Part shown: in pieces, positions 10,791 to 21,670 of the stretch | Layout: each line of letters starts with the position of its first letter | Numbering within the stretch: the first letter of the stretch is position 1 | Origin: Saxidomus purpurata | Lineage: Eukaryota; Mollusca; Bivalvia; Venerida; Veneridae | Assembly (NCBI GenBank): GCA_022818135.1 | Contig: JAFMSR010000018.1 | Location: forward strand, 38,335,734-38,399,733 | DNA: 64,000 bases | Direction: 5' to 3' | Notes under the pieces: model-generated | What the model was told of the DNA's origin: nothing | Databases searched by the model: none | What the model saw: the letters and a program-made list of their open reading frames with translations, nothing else | Translations under genes and position numbers: made by a program

Positions 10791-11021
10791 CGACACACTT
10801 TCCGGCGTGTGAAATTCGTATACTTCGCCCAGTTCTACAAATATCAGCTTTTAGTTCGCAAGTATTCCTGTACGTCTTGCCATTTTCACCGCACATGTAT
10901 TCTGCCGGGTTATCTGGCAGTACCAGATTACAATGGTCGTAACAACGCACACAATGCGGGGCACCATTCTGATCCTGTAGACAGTGAGTTCCGGTCTCAC
11001 ACTCCACCCTTCTGCAAGACT
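10791..11021 (-). CDS. FST: Follistatin, exon 4: follistatin domain 2
   Basis: The acceptor AAATTTTAG precedes 11021 and the donor G|GTATGA follows 10791; both are phase 1. It encodes residues about 170-246. The ten Cys are in follistatin-domain spacing: CRRVECETGTHC, then CVRC, CNLV, then YMCGENGKTYRNTC and AGKC. The CGxNGxTYxxxC signature is the Kazal-like half. This module and the one before it form the activin/myostatin-binding region in known follistatins. The exon boundary falls between domains, as in the vertebrate gene. Confidence 0.95.
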
Positions 11022-12168
11022 CTAAAATTTATAAGTCATGTATTTAGCAAAGTAACTGAAATGATTAAAGTAATGTAACGTTACGTTCATGTTCTAAATT
11101 CTCCTTTGAATATGATCCAAGTGCTGCTGGCTGAAAATGTAACTCTTTACAAAGCAGTTTATCAACGAGCTAAGCTACAAGTTGCCGGTGACTGCTTAAT
11201 ATACGAATGGACTAACCTGTTTTCTAAAGAAGTGCATACTTCAAATTAGTTTAAACTCAATAAAGGGGTTTAAAATTTTGCATAAGTTAATTAAAAACTT
11301 CTTAAACTTGTCGTAATCTGTTTGGTACCTTTTTTCATCTAATACAAACATTGCCGTAAGCACTACTGAGCTCATATTCAGAACTGACCAATCATGGACC
11401 AGGAGTTTGAGCCTGTTCTCGTTATCAAGACCCTAAACTTTTCCTATAAACATAGAGAGAGATAGAATTTCGATAAAATACATCACGTCTTCCACTTACG
11501 GCGTCCAATTGCGTTTATAATAAAATGTTGCTACGCGTTGAAAATATTTCGGGGTAATTTTCGAAGACAATGTCGTGTTAGAATCGGAAAAATAAATTCC
11601 ATACTGTGATTTAGCATGTATTAAATCACGGTTAGTCGTTCAAATGCTTGTAATTATATCATAATTATATCATAGCATGCCGGCGGACCCTAGGATTTAT
11701 ATTCAGACGAAACTACCAATACCTCAGTTAGATTCCCATGCATGCTGGTATCTAACAAATTTTGATACGTTAGGGATTTTGGTTTCACATGATTTCAATA
11801 CCCAGTCTGTTTTGTCCAAATATTACGATTACTTAGCTAAATTGTTAGTAATGCCTGTAGTTGCTAAAGGTATGTGTGCAAGCTTGCAGACCAGACAAGC
11901 GTTTCCAGTGCAATTATAGCTGCTTTAACCACTTGGACTCGTGATTTCTTTATTTGGTGTTGATACACAGGAGTCGGAATCCTTCTGGTTCCTAATAGTG
12001 ATTTAATACACGTTAATTCACAGTAATTGGTTTATTATTTCTTAAATCTTTATAGGATAATATTTTATGGTATAACTTAATCGCCGCTAAAACACAAAGA
12101 AAAGGCAAATTTAAATTAAAAACAAAATGCGTTGATGAATTTATTTGATCATAAAATGAAAGTCATAC
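11022..12168 (-). other. Follistatin intron 3, with an rptC copy
   Basis: The donor GTATGA is at 12168-12163 and the acceptor TTTTAG is before 11021. The stretch 11022-11660 shows nothing recognisable; 11670-11960 is an rptC repeat. Confidence 0.85.
11670..11960 (+). repeat. rptC dispersed repeat copy
   Basis: GGCGGACCCTAGGATTT, then CCATGCATGCTGGTATCTAACAAATTTTGA, then TTAGGGATTTTGGTTTCAC and a late TTTCTTTATTTGGTGTTG match the order seen at 19190-19480. Related copies lie at 24415-24620, 37075-37170 (minus) and 45775-45960. The 80-residue open frame across it is not a gene. Confidence 0.6.
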
Positions 12169-12387
12169 TTCGACATTTTCCATAATATTCCACTGAAATT
12201 TGTTGTTCTGTGAGGCAATTTTGTCTCTGTAAAGCGCAGTAGTTTTTGTACTTTCGGCCGTCAGACCCGCATAGAGCACCACGTGACTTCAAAGTTTTAT
12301 CACAGTGAGGCTTACAAACACATGCTGGTATTCCATTAACCATACGACAAGTCTTTCCCTGTTCACATACCACTGTAGAGCAGTTTT
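12169..12387 (-). CDS. FST: Follistatin, exon 3: follistatin domain 1
   Basis: The acceptor TTTACTTTCAG precedes 12387 and the donor A|GTATGA follows 12169; both are phase 1. It encodes residues about 97-169 with ten Cys: NCSTVVCEQGKTC, CVCKPHC, ALCGSDGRKYKNYC, then YYGKC. The wording around KTCRM...CVC and the Kazal half is close to follistatin domain 1 of known animals. The extra lysines that form the heparin-binding loop in vertebrate domain 1 are absent (only RMVNGIPA lies between the third and fourth Cys). Confidence 0.95.
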
Positions 12388-13153
12388 CTGAAAGTAAATG
12401 TAAGTACTACGTCTTTATTGCACTTGCGGTTAAATACAGTCGGTGCCTCGTAAAACGTTCGCCGACCGCATAATTGTGAATTATAACCTAATATCAAGGT
12501 AAAAAGGTAAAAGAACACCGAATATCGTACAACACATGGTATTAATAAATAGTTAAAGTATTTCTCTGCCTTGTATGTTCTTACTTCATGTTTAGGCTTG
12601 AATAGTGGTTACGTTACCAAATTACAATGAGACTCTGCCCACGGTACTCTTTCTGGTTTCCTTCAGCATGAAGTCTAGCACATGCATGATGCTCAAAAAT
12701 AAAAAGTTACAGCGTACTTGCGAAAACAAAGGTGACACAATTCCTTCTCCAAATTAAGACAAAACAACTTTCTTTATCGTCACCCAATCGTCAACCAAAA
12801 GATAAAGAAATAGAAAGTAAAAAAAATCACGCCCTTTTTTCAAACTTGCGACAGTTGCATTTTGTTGAAGATATCATTGACAAAACGGAATAATAATATT
12901 AAACTACATATAATAGTACTAAAAAGTGTGAACAATAAAAAAAACAACACTTTTCTGTGAATACAGTTACATGTAGCTCAATTATCCACTACAGTTAGTT
13001 CATATTCTTCAATTGCCTCACCAGTAAGCTACCAAAAAGCATATTGCTATACGACCATGCACATACTATATTTGAAGACAAAATTCATAATTGAATATTT
13101 TAAATACCAAAATGTGTAAATTCGAACGACTAGAGTAAAGATAACTCACTCAC
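12388..13153 (-). other. Follistatin intron 2 (766 bp)
   Basis: The donor GTGAGTGAG is at 13153 and the acceptor is TTTACTTTCAG before 12387. I see no repeat family or RNA gene inside. Confidence 0.85.
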
Positions 13154-13348
13154 TATTGCACCTATGGCACTTGCTTGCCCCTTTAGAGAAAAAGTTCCAG
13201 TAGAAGATATCACCGGAGATGTCAGACGGGGTCCACGACACACTAGCAGAGCCACGTATTCCACAACACTCTTCATATGTCATGTTGAGACGGAATGCTT
13301 TTTTACAGAGGTTCGAAGTGTCGTCAATATATTCCCAGCAAGTACCAC
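13154..13348 (-). CDS. FST: Follistatin, exon 2: follistatin N-terminal (TB-like) domain
   Basis: The acceptor TTTTGTTCCAG precedes 13348 and the donor A|GTGAGT follows 13154. Phase 1 at both ends links to exon 1 (G + GT) and exon 3 (A + AA). It encodes residues about 32-97, the N-terminal domain that distinguishes follistatin from the many other Kazal proteins. Visible features are GTCWEY, LCKKAF, an N-glycosylation site NMT (residue 53), the ECC pair, SWTPSDISGD, WNFFSKGASKC and HRCN. The six cysteines match the family pattern (GNCW..., EECC, SWTEEDV... in human FST). The domain contacts the ligand helix in known activin complexes. Confidence 0.95.
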
Positions 13349-14334
13349 CTGGAACAAAATCAAAACGTCCAAAAACGGGGGAAAAAAATAACTGTTTTTT
13401 TCTGTCTCCAGACCACTGCAAACCTCAATTTGTCTAAGAAAGTGATAAAGAGGCCAATTTTAAATTGTTCTTTTAGCAAAATGAAATATTAATGTAAATC
13501 AGAACTGGCGAACGGCAGTCACTTGGACATTTTATAATACACCTGCATAAAGCAACCATCTCCCGGCTGTTTAAGATAAGCTAAGTTTACTGTACGCAAC
13601 TTAATATTGTATACAATGTACACAATCTCATGTTATCTGAAAAAGCATAAGTAACTAGACTTTTCATAAGGGGCATATATGCGTACACTATTAAAGAAAC
13701 CATGACAGTGTATGGAAATACTTCGTGCCGCCATGGCCAACTTATATGACCACGACCGATCTCACAAAAGTCAAGGGAATTAAGTCAAATTTCCTGTGTC
13801 ATCACGGTGTCTCCAGAGTTACCCTTCTTTTATCGATATTTGCGAGCATTTGTGATGTATGAGGCCATAAAACCAGTCACGTGCAACTGCGCCTGCCAAA
13901 CGGGATAAATTATTATATCGATTTTTTAAAACCTAGATTATCTATCTATACTGTAGCCTAAGGGATATGTGAATATTGGGATATTGTTACTAATTTACGT
14001 TAAAGCGATTTTCCATTGACCATTATAATACCGAACGATGAAAAACATAATCTATCACTTTCAATAAAATAATATGAATAAAATTGTTTCAAGTGGAGAG
14101 CACAATATCATTAAATTATGAATTTGATAACATTTAATGTAAAATGAGGTGCGTTGAAAATACGAATCCAGTGAAAGTTATAATAATTGTTGACAATAGT
14201 AAAAGATCAAGGAACTCAAGAAGCTGTTACACTCGTTGTCGACTGAGCTTATTGCACGCGCATTATTTTGTTTGTTCATGTCAACGAATAACTTATGAAA
14301 AATTGAATGACGGACACGAAATTCAAGAACATGC

Positions 14335-14475
14335 GTGCATAAATTTGTTTGATTGTAATCGTGCTTATTAGGTCCACCATCCTCTCGCGAGGTATATAAT
14401 CGGTACGACCCGGAATTGCGTGCATAAAGTTTATGGGAACAGTTTTTGTACCACGATATCGCATATCATCACAGT
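14335..14475 (+). repeat. rptB dispersed repeat, partial copy
   Basis: TTGTTTGATTGTAATCGTGC followed by TTATTAGGTCCACCATCCTC and then GGTATATAATCGGTACGACC. The same order occurs at 38405-38475 and, reverse-complemented, at about 40395-40460. Confidence 0.7.
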
Positions 14476-15750
14476 GTTTTCAAACCGTTGGTTTGAAACC
14501 TATAAATGTGGTTTCTACTGTTTTCTATATAATATCGCTTAAATACAGCTACATTTGTGTCACGATTTCCAGTATTTTACGTTTTGCATGGCTACCCTTA
14601 TTTTGAAGATCTATTTACATACAACCAAAAAATAGCGAAAAAAAACAGCATGTTAATTATGATGCAAGAAAGTTCCGGTCAAGTGACTTGAACATTGTTT
14701 GTTAGATGTGCTTATGGTCCAACAGCCATATTCAAGGTATATACGATGCGACCTGCGTGACTGGAATATGTGTGCTGTAAACAACATATATCTGCAATTA
14801 GGCGCGCAAGAATATCCCAAGTCATTTTCGTTTTAAGTGATACTTCAGATTTAGTCATCGAAACCTATGATGTGGATTAAAATCACCTGCAGTGACTTTT
14901 AACGACTGAAACATCAAACAAACGACAATCTGCTATGAAAGTGGTTTTAAACGCGGAGGAAAATGGCACTTTATTTTAAAAGGGACTGCGTTTGACGGCG
15001 TTTGACGGCGGAGGAACACCGCCTATTTGCATTATTCATAAATAATCTAAAGTCAACGTAATGTCCCACCCTGCGAAAAGAACGAACGCGATGATTTAAA
15101 TTGATGCCATGTTCGAAGTTTAATGCGGATTTGCGATTGCTTAAGATCTCATTGGTCACCGCGGTTGACCTACTTTTTGGCAACCAATCAAATTCACCCT
15201 TTCGCTGAAACTGACTGGAAATTGCAGTCAGGTAAATCCCTCCTTTTTGGACCCAGAACAATCAAATTTTATTAGGTATAGGCATGGTAGGAGACATGCC
15301 AAGGCCTCATCCAAGAATACAAGCTAATATAAATGCTCTCATGGACGGACCTTTATAAAATTTGCTTCAAATCAAAATCTTAAGGGGTCCTATCTCTGTC
15401 TTGTCACTATCATCCTGTATGGAAAGCTGTCGTACCTGAAGTCTGTATAAAACTGCGGCTGGCAGGCAGATTACTTGGTACGGAAATAAAGAGATATTTA
15501 ATGAATTACTATTATTCGGTGCATTTGTCTGCTGTCTTTAATCAACTCGTTTCTTTCAGTACGTTTCTGTATCAAGAATGACGCACAGAAATGGATTTAT
15601 ATATACATGAATATAACACTACGTCTGTTTGAAATCTCGCTGACGCAAAAAAGGTACTCTGCACATGAACAAAAACTAAACGATCCAGATTTCAGACAAC
15701 TGCACATATATTTCAATTGCGCATCTGCATCTCACTTTCAATGAACCCTG

Positions 15751-16005
15751 TCAGTAATTCGTCAAAGTTGTCATAAAATGTGTCGTGGTTTTCGTCCGAG
15801 CGTTCTTGAAGATGCGGAAAGCAGTCAAACAGCATTTAGTAATATTTCTCAGCAGGGAGGTCTGAAATGCTTTATTGTCATAGTCTCGTCTAGACATGCA
15901 ATTTTCACACGATTCATTCGCCAAACAAGTTCTTGAACATGCGGAGAGGCAATGGATCTTTCCATCGGCAATTTGTATAATGATAGGAAATAATAAAACA
16001 GTATG
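15751..16005 (-). CDS. Candidate terminal exon of a small secreted Cys-rich protein
   Basis: On the minus strand an acceptor-like TTAGTGTTTCAG is followed by an open frame of 84 residues ending in TGA at 15751. The first residues are hydrophobic (HTVLLFPIIIQIADG), consistent with most of a signal peptide. They are followed by a Cys cluster (HCLSACSRTC, ESCENC) and a later KCC. No ATG starts the frame in the exon, so a short upstream exon would be needed. It lies in intron 1 of follistatin on the same strand. I do not recognise the family. Alternatives are a chance frame or an unrelated nested gene. Codon use is less AT-rich than the flanks. Confidence 0.35.
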   Translation of the reverse strand, partial: HTVLLFPIIIQIADGKIHCLSACSRTCLANESCENCMSRRDYDNKAFQTSLLRNITKCCLTAFRIFKNARTKTTTHFMTTLTNY

Positions 16006-17292
16006 CTGAAACACTAACAATCTCAATCACACAGACCTTGAAGTGTCATTACGTTTTCTTTGCAATGAGACAGGCCATAATTAGATTTGCAAGCGCTTTC
16101 GGCGCACCTATACATAGGACTTACAGGACTAAAATACGCATGGCTTTACTTAATACGTCAATCAATTCTCTTGTACTGAAGAGACACAAAAACCAAGTTT
16201 TTTTATGAGCAAACCATTTGACGTGACAATGAACATTGAAAGAGAGTGACCTTTTGTTCACATAGACGCTTGAAATATGGCTTTCGTAAACGGTGCGTTC
16301 GTCAAGATTTCTTCACTTGCTTAGCAAATTGAAAACATCAGTGGTCACCAACAAAGAAGCGGTGGGGACTAGAAAAAAATAATTGAATACATAAAGGTAA
16401 TGCCTTTGCACCTCGCATTTATATGAAATAAAGTACCATCGATTTATCTATATTTATGTTTAAATCACACATTAATCAGTATTTGCTTTATGATAGAAAG
16501 ACGTTTTTGAATTAATCATATACGAGAGTACGTAAAAACTTCACTGGCATTGCACAGTTCTTACTGAGTACAAGCAATCGGTAACGTGTGCGAAAGCTGT
16601 GTCAGTTTTGGAGAACATTGTGAAATTGTTTACGAGTTGTAAGTCATCGGTCAAATAAAGAAGTAAGAGACGAGAGCGGTGATAATATAAAGTATATGTA
16701 CATGAATGAAAATGACATAAAGAAATTCATAAACGCATGAAAAAGACATTAGTTGAAGAGTGTTCATATTCAAGTGTAAAGAGTTGGACTGCATAATTCA
16801 AGTGTGGAAGAGCCAGCTCCGAAGACGATCCATGGTCAGGTGAACCTGACGAATTTCAAGAACCCTCCGTATTTCAAGTTGATGCTGAACATAGTATGGT
16901 AATAAATGGCACAATAGTGACCGTTCAGTGTACACACTGTATTGCTAATACTTTAGGAATAAGTTTTGGTTTTATTTCTTTTACCTGAACAAATTTTCGG
17001 CAGGATGGAATGTTAATAAAGAATGCTAACACCAGAAAAAAATAGACTAATATGAATATTTCCAGAGAGTTTTTGACACGTTTTCAACAAAAACAGAAAA
17101 CTGCAGCTCAAGACGAGACAAGGGTGCATCACTCTGGTCCAAAGTAAGCTGTTAAAAGCAAGTAGTGGAAGCAAAGTTAACCACCGCCATGGAAGTTCGA
17201 GAGAGTGTTGCTATAGTTGATTACTGAAGAGAGGACAAGTTATCAATGGGCAGTACCTATGCTAATGAATTAGGTGCGCTAAATAACATTAA

Positions 17293-18450
17293 AACAAGAG
17301 GGCCAAGATGGCCCTATATCGCTCACCTGCAGCTGAGACCTTCTTATAACAATATGTGACCTAGCTTCAACCCTAAAGTATATATCATAAACACATACAT
17401 TCTGTTTGACCTTGACCAGACAAACTTTCTGACGAATTTACATTATGATGCGGTTGTAAATGTCACCTGTATGGCATCCACAAGGTTTTTAACCGAGTGA
17501 CCTAATTTTGACCTCATATAACCCATATTCAAACTTGACCTAAATTTCATCAAGATAATCATACGGACCAAGTTTCACGAAGAAAAATGCAACTTCTATT
17601 GCATACACAAGGTTTTTCTGTAATTTGACCCCATGACCTAGTTTTTTTACCCCTAGATAACCCAGATATAGATTTCGTTAAGGCAATTATACTGACCAAG
17701 TTTTATGAGGATACAATGAGAATTACAACCTCTAATGCATAAACAAGATTTTTCTTTGATTTGACCCAGTGACCTAGTTTTTGACCCCCAGAATATCCAT
17801 ATTCAAACACGATCTATCTTGCACCCAGGTAATCATTCTGATTAACTTTCATGAAGAAAAATGCATCCTCTGTTGTATACAAAAGTTTAAGAGTTGACAG
17901 ATTCAGTGAATGTATATCCCCTGCCAAATGAAACAAAAAAACTGAAAAAGAGCAACTGGAAAGTGTATTGGTCTGTCTGTTTTAGAAAAAAACAACATTT
18001 CTCCACCAACCTAGGGCATCATCTCCGAGAGGATCGTTACAGTAACAAAATACTAAGGTGTTGTAAGTTAAATAAAATCAGTACTAGGCCTACTAGTTTT
18101 GAGACAACAAGAATTATCAAGATTCTAGAATAATTATGAAAGAAAAACATTAACGACATCCACATAGGGGCATTATTTCTGTAAAAATCTAGTTTCTTAA
18201 TGTTTCGTTGTTAGAGAATACAAAGTTGATTATTTGTGCCAAAACAAAATCAAATTCTGACAAGCCTTTTCAGAAAAAAAAAATTATCAAAATTTCACCA
18301 CCCCAAAGGAACCTCATCTCTGAGGGATAATTATTTTTCTGCATCTTACAGTCAAACAGAACTCGGTTATTGTCTGTTAAATTAAATCAGGACTATAAGT
18401 TTCAGAAAACAAACACTCTCAAGTTTCTATATAGAATTCTATTTCCATGC
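17293..18450 (+). repeat. Long-period mollusc repeat (rptD) with about four 120-135 bp units
   Basis: It starts AACAAGAGGGCCAAGATGG at 17293. Units containing TGACCTAGTTTTTGACCCC, ACCAAGTTTCA(C/T)GA and GCATACACAAGGTTTTTC repeat from about 17400 to 17890. The tail holds two related stretches of about 270 bp (TTTCTCCACCAACCTAGGGCATC at about 17999 and TTTCACCACCCCAAAGGAACC at about 18293). No real coding content. Confidence 0.75.
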
Positions 18451-19189
18451 AGTCTGAGATAATGATGTCATGCGCTTCAGTAAAACATCAATTGTTTTAT
18501 AGACCTTGATTTTAATGACTTGCTTCATTTTAACCATTGTTGAACGGTTTTGGAATGTCACTAATGAAAACCAAAATAATTTCCAGTTCGTGAATTGTAA
18601 ATTATCATCGTCTCCACAGACATTTAAACACGTGCATGCGAAATTCTACAATTAAAAGATTTGACCGATTTATATAAGGACAGAACAGAACCGAACAGAT
18701 CATGAGTAACAACTTGTTATTCAGTACGTAGCTCAATTTTTACTCAGTATTGTTAAAAAGTGTTATGTAAAGGTTTGCATCTTATAAGGGTAAGTAATAA
18801 GGTGCTATGTATATAATATGTATATTCCTTCTCTGCAACGAAAAGTGTCATTTATGTTTTGTCATTTGTCATGTAGTTCTTGTGTTTATGTACTGTTTAT
18901 GCCTCATGGGTCATGTTTGACTCACGTGAATTGAAATAATGATCTGTATATATATATATATATTTATTTAAAGGCTAATGATCACGTTGGACATTACAGT
19001 TGCTCTGATTTCTTATGTTCCGTAGAGAGATATCGTACTGGTGAGCATTTGTTTTTAAATCAAAAGTACATGTTACAAAAAAAACGTATTTTTTGCCAAG
19101 TGGTGTTGCAAAAAAATAAGAATCACTTTCAGACAACACCTTTTTGTGAAAGAAACAATATAAATGATGACATAATGACATACGCCATC

Positions 19190-19480
19190 GTTCATCATCA
19201 TTTAGACTGATTATAGTCCCGTCCGACCTTGGGATTTTTTCCCAGATAAATTTGCAAAGACCCTAGTATGACTCTCATGTATACTAATACCTAACAAACT
19301 TTGAAAGTTAGGGAGTTTTGTGTTACACCCAGTCAGTTTTTTTCAAAATAATATGTTTATTTAGCCAAAACTGGTGTAAAATGCCAGTAAACAAAGGCAC
19401 AGACCAGACATGCTAGTGGTGTTTGAACCTTTTTGCCTCGTGGTTTCTTTACGTTGTATTATAACTCATTGTTGGAGAAG
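19190..19480 (+). repeat. rptC dispersed repeat copy
   Basis: AGTCCCGTCCGACCTTGGGA at 19217 followed by AGACCCTAGTATGACTCTCATG, TACCTAACAAACTTTGAAAG, TTAGGGAGTTTTGTGTTACACC, and GACCAGACATGC. This is the best-preserved copy of the family in the window. Confidence 0.7.
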
Positions 19481-19730
19481 GAAGAAAAGTTTTTTGTTAC
19501 CAATCGTGTAGTCCGAAGGTGTAAAAGAAAGTTATATATATAAAAAAGGCCAAATATTTAATGTATAATTTACTATAACCGTTGACTTATTGAAACACTA
19601 AGTCTTACTTGACTAACAAAAATTGAAATACATAAAGATTTATAAATTCCAACAAGTCATAAGTGTAAAAATGTGTAAAAATTTTCAGTAATATTCATAT
19701 CTAATGATTTCGAGACAGATCCCAAACATG

Positions 19731-20301
19731 TGGCCAAAAATAACACTTTATAACGGGTATGACCGGCGCATAGAATTGACTTAAGTGTTGATTTCTGTCT
19801 GTGGAATCTTGTTCCATTCCTGAATGAGCGCTTGACGAAGATCGTTGACGTTAGCAGGTGGGTTGGGACGACGCCTCACTCGTCTTTCCAGGATATTACA
19901 GACGCGCTCGATTGGGTTGAGATCAGGACTTTAAGCAGGCCAGTTATAAATGAAAAATCATGTATCTGTTCCATACCTTCTCGATTTTTCAGCATGATAA
20001 CGCCACATCTCATACAGCTATAGACACTGTAAATCTTCTTATAACAAATAACATTAATTTCATTGCCAACTGGCCCACTTAAAGTCCTTATAAGAGGTAG
20101 ACAATCCCGTTATTAAGTGTTATTTTTGTTTTTAACCACTTCTTCACTTGGTCAAAATTTTCCACATATTCTGTTAATCTTTGGCTATCATTTTTGCACC
20201 AAACGATGCATCATGGAATACTATATAAACGCATACATAATGATTCTCCCGTTTTGTTTTCAAGCAAATTTAGCGAAACTTTCTTATTTTGTTTAGTATA
20301 T
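19731..20301 (-). mobile_element. Tc1-like transposon remnant (left end truncated, internally deleted)
   Basis: Minus-strand translation of about 19790-19945 gives the C-terminus of a Tc1 transposase: WPA, a stop, then SPDLNPIERVCNILERRVRR and LRQALIQEWNKIPQ. The bases 20080-20301 equal the long right terminal repeat of the copy at 30194-30962. The left terminal repeat survives only as about 30 bases (AACACTTTATAACGGGTATG). The right end abuts an inverted rptA copy, so the two are nested. Confidence 0.85.
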
Positions 20302-20600
20302 GCTACTCGAAATATTGACCTTTATTGACTGATCGAAACAGTACAATAATTAACATTAGTTTGAGGATAACAACATACTATGTTGAAAGATATGAACTAT
20401 TTACGTACTAAATTACTACTATAAAACCATTCATAAAAGACTGAAAATGCAAGATTATTTTATTGACCTTGTCCAATTAAAAGGTGCATTAGAGTGTAAA
20501 TTTTTAACTAGAACAACGTATACATTTTAGTTGTCATTTCATGTTGAAAGGTTAGCATCTTCCGGCTAAAAGCGGGCTTAATACGGCTGCGCCGAAAAAC
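20298..20600 (-). repeat. rptA composite repeat, minus-strand partial copy
   Basis: Contains TACTCGAAATATTGACC, AGACTGAAAATGCAAGATTATTTTATTGACC and, at the end, CTTAATACGGCTGCGCCGAAAAA, the reverse complement of the family start. The part with the tRNA-like module is missing. Confidence 0.85.
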
Positions 20601-20638
20601 CACCTCTTGATCATTCGCCTTTCTCTCTGAATCGTTTT

Positions 20639-20905
20639 ATGTCATATATTGTTTTGTTGATATTGATAACCGTCTCTGATGAACACAGTAGTCTTAAGAT
20701 AAATGTAATATATAAAAATGATCATTGGTTTTCTGAAGTCAGTCAAGCTGATACCCATTTTAATGTTCATTTTGTATATACACAGTACAACGAAGATGCG
20801 GAATATTGGAAGCCGGTCAGTCTACTGAATTGGCGCTCAGCATTAAAAGGGAAACTGGCTTCTCTTCTCTCATTTCCTCACGGCGATGGATACCATCAGG
20901 AATAA
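20639..20905 (+). other. Open frame of unknown nature (88 codons)
   Basis: Starts right after the rptA end. The deduced peptide begins with a hydrophobic stretch (MSYIVLLILITVSDEHSS) and contains YNEDAEYWKPVSLLNWRSA. I find no family match, no clear splice sites and no neighbours. It could be a decayed exon or chance. Confidence 0.15.
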
Positions 20906-21089
20906 GGTTTCTAGATTGATTAATATAAGTCAAATAACTTGTTTCACAATCGATCTAAAATAAATTAGTATAAACTAGTCTACTGAAAACGTTTTGCTTC
21001 CTTTGTTCAGATTCAGCGCCCATTGCAACCGTATCTCAGTTATTCAGCCTACAGTCAAGCATTTTGCCTAGCTTGAATAACCATTGATA

Positions 21090-21670
21090 TAAATGCGACT
21101 GCAAACTTTCCCTCACTTACAGTTCGTGGTTCAAAATGCGAACTGCCGACTAGTTGCCAGTTCGAAGTTCGCATCGCAAACCGCAGACCAATTTTCAATT
21201 CGCATTTCGAGATCCGAATTGAGAATTACAAATTGCAAACTAATTTCCAGTTGTGGTTTGAACCAGTCACCAGTTTGCATTTCGAAATGCGAACTGCCGA
21301 CTAGTTGCCAGTTCGAAGTTCGGATTGTGAGCTGCAAATTGCAAAGCACATACCAGTTGTCAATTCTCAGTTCGAGATTCGAATTGCAAGTTGCAAACTG
21401 CAGACTAGTTTTAACTGCGAACTGCAACTACGAACTGCAAACTGTGAAATGCACACTAATTCACGATTCGAATTTTAAATTGCAAACCGCAGATCAATAA
21501 CACGTTTGTGATTCGAATTGCCAATTGCAAACAAGTTGTAAGCTCAGAGTTCATGGCTCGATTTGCGAACTGCAAATTAATCCCCAGTTCACGTTTCGAG
21601 CTGCAAACTGCAGGCTTATTATCAATTTGCGGCTCGAATTTCGAACTGCAATCTTCGGTGCGAAACTGTC
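21090..21670. repeat. Degenerate heptamer mosaic (GCAAACT / AGTTCGAA words)
   Basis: About 580 bases are built from AACTGC, GCAAACT, GCAGACTAG, AGTTCGAA, TTCGAATTG and similar words, often spaced by 7 (for example GAACTGCAAACTGTGAAATG at about 21433). Words occur in both orientations. Long open frames exist on both strands (21093-21500 plus, 21131-21427 minus), which is what such a repeat produces; none is a gene. Confidence 0.8.

Noticed and set aside
10809..11078. 89-codon plus-strand frame
   Set aside because: Antisense shadow of follistatin exon 4.
13164..13437. Plus-strand frames of 65-75 codons
   Set aside because: Antisense shadows of follistatin exon 2.
14960..15260. Promoter of a separate gene (ATTTGCAT octamer, two CCAAT words)
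   Set aside because: No TATA or initiator at suitable spacing and no frame downstream; kept only as a note in the intron description.
18665..18800. Alternative noncoding first exon (TATATAAGG then a GGTAAGTAA donor on the plus strand)
   Set aside because: Only two short motifs, no coding partner and AT-rich surroundings; too weak to list.
21093..21500. 135-codon protein on the plus strand (and a 98-codon one on the minus strand)
   Set aside because: Both are translations of the degenerate heptamer mosaic.
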